The notes beneath the pieces are model-generated. The model saw only the letters and a list, made by a program, of their open reading frames with translations. It searched no databases and had not been told where the DNA came from. A program made the translations under genes and the position numbers. Of a stretch of 64,000 bases of DNA, positions 8,763-20,389 are shown piece after piece (position 1 is the first letter of the stretch; each line of letters begins with the position of its first letter). This stretch comes from Mycobacterium sp. OAS707 (GTDB lineage: Bacteria > Actinomycetota > Actinomycetes > Mycobacteriales > Mycobacteriaceae). The DNA is taken from positions 1,612,001 to 1,676,000 of the forward strand of contig NZ_JADBDS010000001.1 in the NCBI RefSeq assembly GCF_014873705.1, read 5' to 3'.

Positions 8763-9790
8763 TGTTTGCGTAACCGCGAAAAGCTCAGCGCGCCAAGCGC
8801 TCCCACTGCCGCAGCGGTCAGCGCCCCGCGCACCCCGAGCCCCTCGCGGATCTGCACCCGCGGCGTGATCTGCGCCGGCGCCGGTGGTTCCGCCGGTGCA
8901 GGCACGAGGTTTTCGGTCGACGTCGCCGCCCACGCCGTCGCGAACAGGATCAAGCGGGCGGTGATGTAGGCGAAGACCATCAGACCCAGCACCGGACCGA
9001 ACGTCGCGCCCGCCGGTCCTGTCACCACCGATCGCAGGTAGATCGAGGCCACCTGCTTGAAGATCTCGAAGGCCACCGCCGCCAGCAGACCGGCCTTCGC
9101 CGCACTGCGAAGGCTGACCGACTCCCGCGGCAGCCGCGCGATGATCCAGGTGAACAGCAGCCACGAGACCGCGACGGACACCAGCAGCGACACCACCCGC
9201 AGACCCAAATCGACGCCCGGAACATTCTGCAGCCCAAGCCATTCCAGCACGCGCTTCATCAGACCCGAACTGCCGAGAGCCGTCAGCGCGGTGGTGAGGA
9301 CGATCGCCACGAACAGACCGGCGATGGCAATGAGATCGGACAGTTTCGTGCGGAGGAATCCCGGCGGGTCATGGCGCAGCAGCCCCCACATCTGGCTCAG
9401 CGCTTCGCGCAGATTGGCCATCCAACCAAGGCCGGCCCATGCCGCGGTCGCCAAGCCGATGATGCCGACCGAGGTACGTGACTTGATCGCCGAATCCATC
9501 AGGTCGATCAGTTGCTGGCCGGCGTTTCCAGACACCGCGGACTTGATGCGCTGGGTGATCTCGGCGAGCAGGTCAGGCTGGCTGGCCAGGATGAAGCCAC
9601 CGATCGAGAAGCCGACCATCAGCAGGGGGAACAGCGCGAAAATCGTGAAGTAGGTGATGCCCGCGGCGTAGAAGTCGCCCTTGTTGTCCTGATAGCGCCC
9701 CTGCGCTCGCATCACGTGGTCGAACCACCCGTACCGCGCCCGCAGGCGATCAAGGATCCCCGGTTTGGCCGGCTCGGCCGGTTCTGTCAT
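8759..9790 (-). CDS. YihY/BrkB-family inner membrane protein
   Basis: Polytopic membrane protein of 343 residues with about six hydrophobic segments, including [21 protein letters not shown] near the N terminus, the family hallmark, and [24 protein letters not shown] near the end. The function of the family is unsettled; the old RNase BN label is not reliable. A strong SD (GGGGAGG) is five bases before the ATG. It follows trpS by 19 bases on the same strand, as in the Rv3336c-Rv3335c pair. The C terminus is Pro/Ala-rich. Confidence 0.9.
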   Translation of the reverse strand: MTEPAEPAKPGILDRLRARYGWFDHVMRAQGRYQDNKGDFYAAGITYFTIFALFPLLMVGFSIGGFILASQPDLLAEITQRIKSAVSGNAGQQLIDLMDSAIKSRTSVGIIGLATAAWAGLGWMANLREALSQMWGLLRHDPPGFLRTKLSDLIAIAGLFVAIVLTTALTALGSSGLMKRVLEWLGLQNVPGVDLGLRVVSLLVSVAVSWLLFTWIIARLPRESVSLRSAAKAGLLAAVAFEIFKQVASIYLRSVVTGPAGATFGPVLGLMVFAYITARLILFATAWAATSTENLVPAPAEPPAPAQITPRVQIREGLGVRGALTAAAVGALGALSFSRLRKH

Positions 9791-9809
9791 CCAGCCTCCC
9801 CGGAAAGCG

Positions 9810-10829
<1,020 letters not shown>

Positions 10830-10845
10830 TCAAGTTTCGCACGCC

Positions 10846-12177
10846 TCAACCAACGGATTTTTCGGCGCTCTGCTCCCGCGACTGTTCCAGCGCCCGTCGC
10901 GCGAACACCCACCGCTCGGTGATCGCCATCTGACCGCGGCCCCTGCCGAGGAACGTGACGAACCACGAGATGACGGCGATCAGCCGGTTACGACCGCCCA
11001 CCAGGTAGTAGAGGTGCAGGCCGAGCCACGCCAGCCACGCGAGGAAGCCGCCGAACTCCAGCTTGCCGATCTGGCACACCGCGGAGAACCGCGAGACCGT
11101 CGCCATGCTGCCTTTGTCGAAGTATTTGAACGGCTTTCGCGCCGCAGGCTGCTCGCCCTTGAGTTCGGCCTTGATCTGCTTGGTGGCATACACGGCGCCC
11201 TGGATCGCGCCCTGCGCCTGGCCGGGCACACCGGGCACGCTCATCAGATCCCCGACGACGAAGACGTTCGGATGGCCCTTCACTGTGAGGTCGGGCTCGA
11301 CGACCACCCGGCCGGCCCGATCGACTTCTGTGCCATCGGACTGCGCGGCGATCAGCTTGCCGAGCGGGCTGGCCTGCACACCGGCCGACCACACCTTGAC
11401 GGCGGCCTCGATGCGGTGTTCCTCGTCACCCTCCTTGACGGTCAGCCCCATGTAGTCGACGTCGGTGACCATCGTGTTCAGCTTGACCTCGACGCCCATT
11501 TTCTCCAGCCTGCGCTGCGCCTTGAGCCCCAGCTTCGGGCCCATCGGCGGCAACACCGCGGGTGCGGCCTCGACGAGAATCACGCGCGCCTCGGCCGGGT
11601 CGATCGTCCGGAACGCTCCGGTCAAGGTCCGGTCCGCCAGCTCGGCGATCTGGCCGACCACCTCGACGCCGGTGGGGCCCGCACCGACGACGACGAACGT
11701 CAGCCGCCGTTTGCGTTCCTCCTCCGACGTCGTCACCTCGGCTGCCTCGAACGCACCGAGGATGCGGCCGCGCAACTCGAGCGCGTCGTCGACGGTCTTC
11801 ATGCCCGGCGCAAACGCCTCGAACTGATCGTTGCCGAAATAGGACTGCTGCGCGCCCGCCGCAACGATCAGGCTGTCGAACGGCGTGACCCGCTCCCAGT
11901 CGAGGAGTTTCGACGTGACGGTCTTGTTCTTCAGGTCGATGCCGACGACTTCGCCGAGCAACACTTGCGCATTCTTCTGCTTACGCAAGATGATTCGCGT
12001 CGCGGGCGCTATCTCACCGACCGACAGGATGCCTGTGGCGACCTGGTACAGCAGCGGCTGGAACAGGTGATGCGTGGTCTTCGCGATCAGGGTGACGTCG
12101 ACGTCGGCGCGCTTGAGGTGCTTGGCCGCGAACAGCCCGCCGAAGCCCGATCCGATGATGACGACGCGATGGCGCAT
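10846..12177 (-). CDS. ndh: Type II NADH dehydrogenase (NAD(P)/FAD-dependent oxidoreductase)
   Basis: Non-proton-pumping NADH:menaquinone oxidoreductase, 443 residues. Two Rossmann nucleotide sites are plain: VVIIGSGFGGLFAAKHL at residues 4-20 (FAD) and VVVGAGPTGVEVVGQIAEL (NADH). The second FAD-contact motif PNVFVVGDLMSVPG and the C-terminal amphipathic stretch with FGGFLAWLAWLGLHLYYLVG, which attaches the protein to the membrane, fit the NDH-2 family. Could be either of the mycobacterial NDH-2 paralogues; the position beside trpS does not settle which. Starts 65 bases downstream of xthA with an inverted repeat between. Confidence 0.9.
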   Translation of the reverse strand: MRHRVVIIGSGFGGLFAAKHLKRADVDVTLIAKTTHHLFQPLLYQVATGILSVGEIAPATRIILRKQKNAQVLLGEVVGIDLKNKTVTSKLLDWERVTPFDSLIVAAGAQQSYFGNDQFEAFAPGMKTVDDALELRGRILGAFEAAEVTTSEEERKRRLTFVVVGAGPTGVEVVGQIAELADRTLTGAFRTIDPAEARVILVEAAPAVLPPMGPKLGLKAQRRLEKMGVEVKLNTMVTDVDYMGLTVKEGDEEHRIEAAVKVWSAGVQASPLGKLIAAQSDGTEVDRAGRVVVEPDLTVKGHPNVFVVGDLMSVPGVPGQAQGAIQGAVYATKQIKAELKGEQPAARKPFKYFDKGSMATVSRFSAVCQIGKLEFGGFLAWLAWLGLHLYYLVGGRNRLIAVISWFVTFLGRGRGQMAITERWVFARRALEQSREQSAEKSVG

Positions 12178-12195
12178 TGGCCAACCCTATCTCGC

Positions 12196-12244
12196 GAGTT
12201 GTGTGCAGTTTGTGGCGGTGAGCGCAACAAACTGCACAGAACTC
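12196..12244. repeat. Intergenic inverted repeat between xthA and ndh
   Basis: Arms of 18 bases with a single mismatch: GAGTTGTGTGCAGTTTGT at 12196-12213 and ACAAACTGCACAGAACTC at 12227-12244, around a 13-base loop. The right end overlaps the xthA stop codon. It could act as a stem-loop in the transcript, or be one copy of a dispersed mycobacterial intergenic repeat. Confidence 0.75.
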
Positions 12245-13034
12245 ACCAATATTCGACCGTCACGGGCGCGTGGTCGGACCACCGCAACGCGTACGCCTCG
12301 GCCCGCTCCACCCGCGCGCTGCTCGCCCGCGCCGCCAGCGCGTGGCTTGCAAGCTGATAGTCGATGCGCCAGCCGGCGTCGTTGTCGAACGCCCTGCCCC
12401 GCCATGACCACCACGAGTACGGTCCCGCCACGTCCGGATGCAGCGCGCGAACTACGTCGACCCAGCCAGCGGCCAACAGTTCGGTCAGCCATTGCCGTTC
12501 GGCGGGAAGGAATCCCGACTTCTTCACGTTTCCGCGCCAGTTCTTGATGTCGTTCTCGGTGTGCGCGATGTTCCAGTCGCCACAGACCACAGCGTCACCG
12601 TCGGTCAGCGTCGACATGCGGTGCGCGAGCGCCGTCATGAACCGCTCCTTCTCGAGCTGGCGGTCGGTGCCTGCCTCACCGGTCTGCACGTACACGCTCG
12701 CGACCGTGAGCCCGTCTATGTCGACCTCGACATAGCGCCCGTGCAACGCGAATTCGTCGGCGCCGAGGTCGCGCACCTGATGGATCGGATGTCGGCTCAG
12801 CACCGCAACCCCGTTGCGGCCCTTGAGATCTCCACCCGCGGATGCCAGCTGCCAGCCGTCGGACAGCGCCGGGCTGAGCGCGCAGGCGAGTTGATCGTCG
12901 GCGGCCCGCGTCTCCTGCAGACACACCACATCGGCCTTGGTTTCGGCCAGCCACGGCAGCAGACCGAGGTTGGTCTCCGATCGCTGCCTGATCGCAGCGC
13001 GGATGCCGTTGACGTTGATCGTGGTGACAATCAC
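12243..13034 (-). CDS. xthA: Exodeoxyribonuclease III
   Basis: Mg-dependent AP endonuclease and 3'-5' exonuclease of base-excision repair, 263 residues. The family motifs are all present: TINVNGIRAA, VCLQETRAADDQ (metal-binding Glu), YVQTGEAG, GDWNIAHTENDIKNW (Asp/Asn pair) and the C-terminal WSDHAPV with catalytic Asp-His. The GTG start at 13034 gives the standard VIVTTINVNGIR N terminus; the longer open frame upstream has no family similarity and would run into the divergent hydrolase gene. Recalls Rv0427c, but here in the trpS neighbourhood. Confidence 0.93.
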   Translation of the reverse strand: MIVTTINVNGIRAAIRQRSETNLGLLPWLAETKADVVCLQETRAADDQLACALSPALSDGWQLASAGGDLKGRNGVAVLSRHPIHQVRDLGADEFALHGRYVEVDIDGLTVASVYVQTGEAGTDRQLEKERFMTALAHRMSTLTDGDAVVCGDWNIAHTENDIKNWRGNVKKSGFLPAERQWLTELLAAGWVDVVRALHPDVAGPYSWWSWRGRAFDNDAGWRIDYQLASHALAARASSARVERAEAYALRWSDHAPVTVEYW

Positions 13035-13058
13035 GGCCTCAGACCGTAGTCGACCGGC

Positions 13059-13088
13059 TTGCGATACCGGCGGTATCACCTTTATGGT
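13059..13088 (+). promoter_or_regulatory. Leaderless promoter with embedded palindrome for the alpha/beta hydrolase
   Basis: TTGCGA (13059-13064) and TATGGT (13083-13088) are 18 bp apart, and ATG 13096 follows seven bases later. The spacer holds a perfect 6/3/6 palindrome, GATACCGGCGGTATC at 13063-13077. The site is in the 61-bp divergent interval with xthA and may be an operator for an unlinked regulator. Confidence 0.5.
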
Positions 13089-13095
13089 CGGGCTC

Positions 13096-13929
13096 ATGAC
13101 CGAGCGCACACCGATACACCTGGGCTCCGGCGAACCGATGCTTTTGCTGCATCCGTTCATGATGTCGCAGAGCGTGTGGAAAGGCGTCGCACCGCTGATT
13201 GCTGGCACTGGTCGTTACGAGGTGTTCGCGCCGACCCTGCCCGGCCACAACGGCGGCGTCAAAGGCCGGTTCTTCCTGGATACCGCCGAGTTGGCCGACG
13301 ACATGGAACGCCGGATGGATGCGCTGGGCTGGGACACCGCGCACATCGTCGGCAACTCGCTCGGCGGCTGGGTGGCCTTCGAACTGGAACGCCGCGGCCG
13401 TGCGCGCACACTGACCGGCATCGCGCCGGCCGGCGGCTGGAGCCATCTGACGCCCGCGAAGTTCGAGATCGTCGGCAAGTTCGTTGCCGGCCTGCCCGTT
13501 TACCTGGTCGCCAAGGCGCTCGGTCCCCGTGCCCTGAAGCTGCCATACGTGCGCCAGCTCGGCTACGTGCCGATCAGCGCGAGCGCCGACCGGCTCACCG
13601 ACGAGGACTGGCTCGACATCATCGACGACGTCACCCACTGCCCCGCCTACTACCAGCTGTTGGTCAAGTCGCTGTTGCTGCCTGGTCTGCAGGAGCTGGC
13701 CGAAGGCACCGCGCCGACGCATCTGGTCATCTGCGAAAAGGACCACGTGCTCCCGCATCCGCGCTTCACCCGGCACTTCACCAAGCACCTGCCGGAGGCC
13801 ACGGAGATCACGCATCTGGATGCCGTCGGGCACATCCCGATGTTCGAAGCACCGCAGCGCGTCGCCGATCTGATCGTCAACTTCGTCGACCGCTATGCGA
13901 CGCCGCCGCCGCACCAGGCGTTCGGCTAA
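13096..13929 (+). CDS. Alpha/beta hydrolase
   Basis: Cytoplasmic alpha/beta-fold hydrolase, 277 residues, substrate unknown. The nucleophile elbow is GNSLGGW (Ser), the acid is likely in VICEKDHVLPHP and the catalytic histidine in AVGHIPMFEAPQRV; HPFMMSQSVWKGV near the N terminus gives the oxyanion region. ATG 13096 is preferred over ATG 13084 because a TATGGT hexamer lies seven bases before it. The stop overlaps the convergent icd stop. In M. tuberculosis a related hydrolase precedes icd1. Confidence 0.85.
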   Translation: MTERTPIHLGSGEPMLLLHPFMMSQSVWKGVAPLIAGTGRYEVFAPTLPGHNGGVKGRFFLDTAELADDMERRMDALGWDTAHIVGNSLGGWVAFELERRGRARTLTGIAPAGGWSHLTPAKFEIVGKFVAGLPVYLVAKALGPRALKLPYVRQLGYVPISASADRLTDEDWLDIIDDVTHCPAYYQLLVKSLLLPGLQELAEGTAPTHLVICEKDHVLPHPRFTRHFTKHLPEATEITHLDAVGHIPMFEAPQRVADLIVNFVDRYATPPPHQAFG

Positions 13930-16181
13930 CCCTTTGTCACCGGCTCGGCCGTCACGCCTTCCAGCGCCGAATTGAGCGTCTTGCTCGGCCGCATCACCGC
14001 GGCCGTCTTCTCTGGGTCCGGCCAGTAGTAGCCGCCGATGTCGACCGAATTCCCTTGCACCTCAGCCAGTTCGGCGACGATCGCGTCCTCGTTCTCGGCG
14101 AGCGTCTTGGCCAGGCCCGCGAAGTGGCCTGCCAGTTCCTGATCCTCGGTCTGCTCGGCCAGTTCCTGCGCCCAATACATCGCGAGGTAGTACTGGCTGC
14201 CGCGGTTGTCGAGCTCACCGGTCTTGCGTGACGGGGCCTTGTCGTTCTCCAGCAGCTTGCCGATCGCACCGTCGAGCGTCTTGCCCAACAGTTCGGCCCG
14301 CTTGTTGCCGGTCTTGGCGCCAAGGTCTTCGAAGCAGGCACCCAGTGCGAGGAACTCGCCAAGCGAATCCCAGCGCAGGTGGTTCTCCTCGACCAACTGG
14401 TGCACATGCTTGGGCGCCGAACCACCCGCGCCCGTTTCGTACATGCCGCCGCCCGCCATCAGCGGGACGATCGACAGCATCTTCGCGCTGGTGCCCAGTT
14501 CGAGGATCGGGAACAGGTCAGTCAGGTAGTCGCGCAGGATGTTTCCGGTCGCGGCGATGGTGTCCTGGCCGCGAATCAGCCGCTCCAGCGTGTACCGCAT
14601 GGCCCACACCTGCGGCATGATCTGGATGTGGAGGCCCTCGGTGTCGTGGTCGGCCAGATAGGTCTTCACCTTCTTGCGCAACTCGACCTCATGCGGGCGC
14701 TCGGTGTCCAGCCAGAACAGCACCGTCATGCCGGAGGCCCTGCCACGGTTCACGGCGAGCTTCACCCAGTCCTGGATCGCGGCGTCTTTCACCACTGGCA
14801 TGCGCCAGATGTCGCCGGTCTCCACGTTCTGGCTCAGCAGTACCTCGCCGGTGTCGATGTCGACGATGTTGGCGACGCCGTCGGTGGGGATCTCGAACGT
14901 CTTGTCGTGGCTGCCGTACTCCTCGGCCTGCTGTGCCATCAGCCCGACGTTGGGAACGGTACCCATGGTTCTCGGGTCGAACTGGCCATGCGTCTTACAG
15001 AAGTTGACCATCTCCTGGTAGATCCGCGAGAACGTCGACTCGGGGTTCACCGCCTTGGTGTCCTTGGTCCGGCCGTCGGCGCCATACATCTTGCCGCCCA
15101 ACCGGATCATCGCGGGCATCGACGCGTCGACGATCACGTCGCTGGGTGAGTGGAAGTTGGTGATGCCACGCGCCGAGTCGACCATCGCCACCTCGGGCCG
15201 GTGTTCGTGCACGGCGTGGATGTCGCGAATGATCTCCTCGCGTTGCGAGGCGGGCAGCGACTCGATCTTGGCGTACAGATCCGACATCCCGTTGTTGACG
15301 TTGACGCCGAGTTCGTCGAGCACGGCCTGATGCTTGGCGAAGGCTTCCTTGTAGAACACCTTGACCGCGTGGCCGAACACGATGGGGTGGCTGACCTTCA
15401 TCATGGTCGCCTTCACGTGCAGCGAGAACATCACGCCGGTTTTGTAAGCGTCCTCGATCTGCTCTTCGAAGAAGTCGCACAGCGCCTTCTTGCTCATGAA
15501 CATGCTGTCGATGATGTCGCCCTCGTCGAGCGCGACTTCTGGCTTGAGCACGATGGTTTCGCCGTTTTTGGGCTCGAGCACCATCTTGACCTTGCGCGCC
15601 TTGTCGAGCGTCATCGACTTCTCGCCGTGATAGAAATCGCCGCGCTTCATGGTCGCGACGTGGGTGCGCGAGGCCTGCGACCACTCACCCATGCTGTGCG
15701 GATGCCTGCGCGCGTACTCCTTGACCGCATTGGGCGCGCGTCGATCCGAATTGCCTTCGCGCAGAACGGGGTTCACGGCACTGCCGAGAATCTTGCCGTA
15801 GCGCTCCTTGATCGCCTTTTCCTCGTCGTTCTTCGGCTCGCCCGGGTAGTCGGGCAGGTCGTAGCCCTTCTCCCGTAGCTCCTTGATGGCGGCCAGCAGC
15901 TGCGGCACCGAGGCACTGATGTTCGGCAACTTGATGATGTTGGTTTCGGGGTGGTGGGTCAGCTCACCGAGCGTGGCCAGGTTGTCAGGGACCCGCTGCT
16001 CCTCGGTCAGCCGGTCGGAGAACTCACTGAGGATGCGCGCCGCCACCGAGATGTCGCTGGTTTCGACGTTGATGCCGGCCGGCTCGGTGAAGGTGCGGAT
16101 GATCGGGAGGAAGCCGTAGGTCGCAAGCAGCGGCGCCTCGTCGGTCAGCGTGTAGATGATGGTCGGCTGCTCGGCGCTCAT
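13926..16181 (-). CDS. icd: NADP-dependent isocitrate dehydrogenase, monomeric type
   Basis: TCA-cycle enzyme converting isocitrate to 2-oxoglutarate with NADPH formation. At 751 residues it is the large monomeric class (Icd2-like), not the 400-residue dimeric one. Typical stretches are [16 protein letters not shown] N-terminal helices, the substrate region [18 protein letters not shown], and [10 protein letters not shown] near the C terminus. Convergent with the hydrolase gene with shared stop-codon bases. By recollection the dimeric icd1 (Rv3339c) occupies this slot beside metC in M. tuberculosis, so here the non-homologous isoform holds it. Confidence 0.96.
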   Translation of the reverse strand: MSAEQPTIIYTLTDEAPLLATYGFLPIIRTFTEPAGINVETSDISVAARILSEFSDRLTEEQRVPDNLATLGELTHHPETNIIKLPNISASVPQLLAAIKELREKGYDLPDYPGEPKNDEEKAIKERYGKILGSAVNPVLREGNSDRRAPNAVKEYARRHPHSMGEWSQASRTHVATMKRGDFYHGEKSMTLDKARKVKMVLEPKNGETIVLKPEVALDEGDIIDSMFMSKKALCDFFEEQIEDAYKTGVMFSLHVKATMMKVSHPIVFGHAVKVFYKEAFAKHQAVLDELGVNVNNGMSDLYAKIESLPASQREEIIRDIHAVHEHRPEVAMVDSARGITNFHSPSDVIVDASMPAMIRLGGKMYGADGRTKDTKAVNPESTFSRIYQEMVNFCKTHGQFDPRTMGTVPNVGLMAQQAEEYGSHDKTFEIPTDGVANIVDIDTGEVLLSQNVETGDIWRMPVVKDAAIQDWVKLAVNRGRASGMTVLFWLDTERPHEVELRKKVKTYLADHDTEGLHIQIMPQVWAMRYTLERLIRGQDTIAATGNILRDYLTDLFPILELGTSAKMLSIVPLMAGGGMYETGAGGSAPKHVHQLVEENHLRWDSLGEFLALGACFEDLGAKTGNKRAELLGKTLDGAIGKLLENDKAPSRKTGELDNRGSQYYLAMYWAQELAEQTEDQELAGHFAGLAKTLAENEDAIVAELAEVQGNSVDIGGYYWPDPEKTAAVMRPSKTLNSALEGVTAEPVTKG

Positions 16182-16268
16182 TGTGTTGTCTCCCGGATTC
16201 AGTTTCGGTCAGTTCGCTGCTCGCGGGCCAGACTACAAGCAGCATCGGGTGCACGAAGGCTCAGCTTG

Positions 16269-16284
16269 GCTACTGACCAGTAGC
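16269..16284. promoter_or_regulatory. Perfect palindrome in the icd upstream region
   Basis: GCTACTG (16269-16275), AC, CAGTAGC (16278-16284) is a perfect 7/2/7 inverted repeat of TetR-operator style, 88 bp upstream of the icd start and 296 bp upstream of metY. No regulator gene adjoins it. Acting on icd is an inference from position. Confidence 0.5.
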
Positions 16285-16380
16285 TTCTGTGCTGGGCGAA
16301 CATAGGGAAATTCTCCCGATGTCTGGGCCGTAGTGCCACCGCGACGATGGCGTAGAGCGATCGAGAAACAAACCAGCCGG

Positions 16381-16410
16381 TGGCACCCAGTCAGTGGCAT
16401 GCGATACCCT
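16381..16410 (+). promoter_or_regulatory. Candidate promoter of the metY-metX operon
   Basis: Extended -10 TGCGATACCCT, with core TACCCT at 16405-16410, and a TGGCAC -35-like element at 16381-16386 (18-bp spacing). The predicted transcript start falls at about 16417-16418, exactly where the riboswitch P1 helix begins. Confidence 0.45.
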
Positions 16411-16417
16411 TCTCATC

Positions 16418-17922
<1,505 letters not shown>

Positions 17923-17923
<1 letters not shown>

Positions 17924-19044
17924 TGACGGTCATCGACATGAACACCGTGACGCTGCCTGCCGAGGGTGAAGTCGGCTACGTGGACATCGGCCCGCTGACG
18001 CTGGAGAACGGCGCCGTGATCGACGACGTCACGATCGCTGTGCAGCGGTGGGGCGAGTTGTCGCCCAACCGCGACAACGTCGTCGTCGTCCTGCACGCCC
18101 TGACCGGCGACTCACACGTCACCGGCCCAAGTGGCCCTGGTGACGAGACCGAAGGCTGGTGGGAAGGTGTTGCCGGCCCGGGGGCACCGATCGACACCGA
18201 CCGCTGGTGTGCGGTGGCCACCAACGTGTTGGGCGGCTTTCGCGGGTCGACGGGCCCGAGTTCGCCCGCGCCGGACGGGAAGCCTTGGGGCTCAAGGTTT
18301 CCGCTGATTTCTGTGCGAGATCAGGTCGAGGCCGACGTCGCCGCGCTGGCGGCGCTCGGCATCACCGAGGTCGCCGCGGTGGTCGGCGGGTCGATGGGCG
18401 GTGCTCGGGCGCTGGAGTGGATCGTGAGCTACCCGGACGCGGTGCGCGCGGCGCTGGTGTTGGCCGTCGGCGCCCGCGCGACCGCAGACCAGATCGGCAC
18501 GCAGAGCACGCAGATCGCGGCCATCAAATCGGACCCGGGCTGGCAGAACGGCGACTACTACGGCACCGGCCGTTCGCCCGATGTGGGCATGGAGATCGCG
18601 CGAAGGTTTGCGCATCTGACGTATCGGGGCGAGCCCGAACTGGACGCGCGGTTCGGCAACGATCCGCAGGGCGACGAGGATCCGGCGAAGGGCGGCCGCT
18701 ACGCGGTGCAGAGCTATCTGGAGCACCAGGGCCGCAAGCTGCTGGCCCGCTTCGACGCCGGCACCTACGTGGCGCTCAGTGAATCGCTGTCCAGTCACGA
18801 CGTGGGCCGCGGGCGCGGCGGCATCGAGGCGGCGCTGCGCGGCTGCCCGGTTCCGACAGTCGTCGGCGGCATCACCTCAGACCGGCTGTACCCGCTTCGG
18901 CTGCAGGAGGAATTGGCCGAGCTGTTGCCTGGTTGTACCGAGCTGAACGTGGTCGACTCGATTTACGGCCACGACGGATTCCTCTTGGAGACCGAGGCGG
19001 TGGGCAAGTTGATACGTCGGACCTTGGAGCTGGCCGAGCGGTGA
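17923..19044 (+). CDS. metX: Homoserine O-acetyltransferase
   Basis: Acetylates homoserine from acetyl-CoA, giving the substrate of the MetY enzyme encoded immediately upstream. 373 residues, alpha/beta-hydrolase fold with nucleophile in [14 protein letters not shown] (about Ser157), Asp in [14 protein letters not shown] and His in [11 protein letters not shown]. The [13 protein letters not shown] motif is typical of the family. ATG overlaps the metY stop, so expression is under the same SAM-IV switch. Rv3341 in context. Confidence 0.96.
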
Positions 19045-19772
19045 CCGACCCCAGGCAGCAGCGTTCACTGTCGTTCGGCGTAGAAGCCGCGGCATACGAG
19101 CGCGGCCGACCGTCGTACCCACCCGAAGCGATCGACTGGCTGCTACCCGCCAACGCGCGCGACGTGCTGGATCTCGGGGCCGGCACCGGAAAGCTGACCA
19201 CGCGGCTCGTGGAGCGTGGCCTCGGTGTGGTCGCGGTCGATCCCATTCCGGAAATGCTCGAGCTGCTGAGCAACTCGCTGCCGGACACGCCCGCGCTGCT
19301 CGGCACGGCCGAGGACATTCCGCTGCCCGACGACAGCGTCGACGTCGTGCTGGTGGCTCAGGCCTGGCACTGGTTCGACCCGGAACTCGCCGCCAAGGAG
19401 ATCGCGCGCGTACTACGGCCGGGCGGCCGACTCGGCCTGGTATGGAACGCCCGCGACGAGCGGATGGGCTGGGTGAAGGATCTCGGGCGCATCATCGGCC
19501 ACGAGGACGCGCAATTCCACGACAAGGTGACGCTGCCGACGCCGTTCACCGATGTCGAGCGGCGCAAGGTCGAGTGGACGAGTTACCTGACACCGCAGGC
19601 GCTCATCGACCTGGTCGCATCGCGCAGTTACTGCATCACGTCGCCGGAGAAGGTGCGCACCCAGACGCTGGATCGGGTGCGCGAGCTGCTGGCGACCCAT
19701 CCCGCATTGGCCAACACCAACGGCCTTGCGTTGCCGTACGTCACGGTCGGCATCAGGGCGACGCTGGCCTGA
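19041..19772 (+). CDS. SAM-dependent class I methyltransferase
   Basis: 243 residues. The SAM-binding glycine motif is [19 protein letters not shown] followed by [14 protein letters not shown], and motif IV is [14 protein letters not shown], typical of the UbiE/Methyltransf_11 group. GTG start at 19041 overlaps the metX stop as GTGA. Recalls Rv3342, and it is the third gene under the SAM-IV riboswitch, so a SAM-consuming enzyme is produced only when SAM is low. The methyl acceptor is unknown. Confidence 0.92.
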   Translation: MTDPRQQRSLSFGVEAAAYERGRPSYPPEAIDWLLPANARDVLDLGAGTGKLTTRLVERGLGVVAVDPIPEMLELLSNSLPDTPALLGTAEDIPLPDDSVDVVLVAQAWHWFDPELAAKEIARVLRPGGRLGLVWNARDERMGWVKDLGRIIGHEDAQFHDKVTLPTPFTDVERRKVEWTSYLTPQALIDLVASRSYCITSPEKVRTQTLDRVRELLATHPALANTNGLALPYVTVGIRATLA

Positions 19773-19839
19773 CGCCCACAAGACCGTTCGTCGAGATCAG
19801 ACTTGTTGCACGGTTTTCCGCGTTTCGCGTACCGGAACC

Positions 19840-20337
19840 TTATTTCGGCGAACGTATGTAGTCGCCGATGAGGGCGGTGCCCGGGCCTGGTTTGGCGCCA
19901 GGCCCCGGCGAGTGAATCGCATTGGCGGCGTTCAGTTCTCCCCCGCAATCGGCGCACACCATCTTCGCAGTGGTGACGTGGCCGCAGTCGGCATGCACGA
20001 TCAGCGCAGGCGGCCCGTCGAGTGACAGCCACTTGTCGCCGAATGCCAACAAGGTGGCAATGACGGGATACAGGTCGCGGCCCTTGTCGGTCAGCACGTA
20101 CTCGTGGCGGGCCGGCGCGCTTTGGTATTGACGCCGCTCGACGACGCCGTTTCGTTCGAGCTCGGCCAGCCGGGCGGCCAGGATGTTCGATGCGATTCCG
20201 AGGTCGCGACGGATGTCCTCGAACTTCGTCATTCCGGCGAACAGGTCGCGCACGATCAACGGTGTCCACCGCTGGCCGATCACGTCGACGGCGCGTGCGA
20301 TCGAGCACGCGATGTCCGCGAACTCCGGCTTCGACAT
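19840..20337 (-). CDS. HxlR-family winged-helix regulator with Cys-rich tail
   Basis: 165 residues. The HxlR/MarR-like winged helix spans about residues 10-100 (CSIARAVDVIGQRWTPLIVRDL, FEDIRRDLGIASNILAARL, RHEYVLTDKGRDLYPV). A C-terminal extension carries HADCGHVTTAKMVCADCGGEL, four cysteines plus histidines that look like a small zinc ribbon; this tail is an addition to the basic family. ATG 20337 is chosen because TATGAT lies six bases upstream and the ATG at 20367 would fall in the operator palindrome. Divergent from a SnoaL-like gene. Confidence 0.88.
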   Translation of the reverse strand: MSKPEFADIACSIARAVDVIGQRWTPLIVRDLFAGMTKFEDIRRDLGIASNILAARLAELERNGVVERRQYQSAPARHEYVLTDKGRDLYPVIATLLAFGDKWLSLDGPPALIVHADCGHVTTAKMVCADCGGELNAANAIHSPGPGAKPGPGTALIGDYIRSPK

Positions 20338-20353
20338 GGGGCCATCATAGTCC

Positions 20354-20368
20354 ATTGCAAATTGCAAT
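20354..20368. promoter_or_regulatory. Operator palindrome in the HxlR/SnoaL divergent promoter
   Basis: ATTGCAA, A, TTGCAAT is a perfect 7/1/7 palindrome. Its left half supplies the -35 TTGCAA (20355-20360) for the rightward gene, whose -10 TACGTT is 17 bp further at 20378-20383. The leftward -10 TATGAT is at 20344-20349. Both starts are leaderless. Likely bound by the HxlR protein. Confidence 0.6.
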
Positions 20369-20389
20369 TGAGCTGGTTACGTTGGGTGC

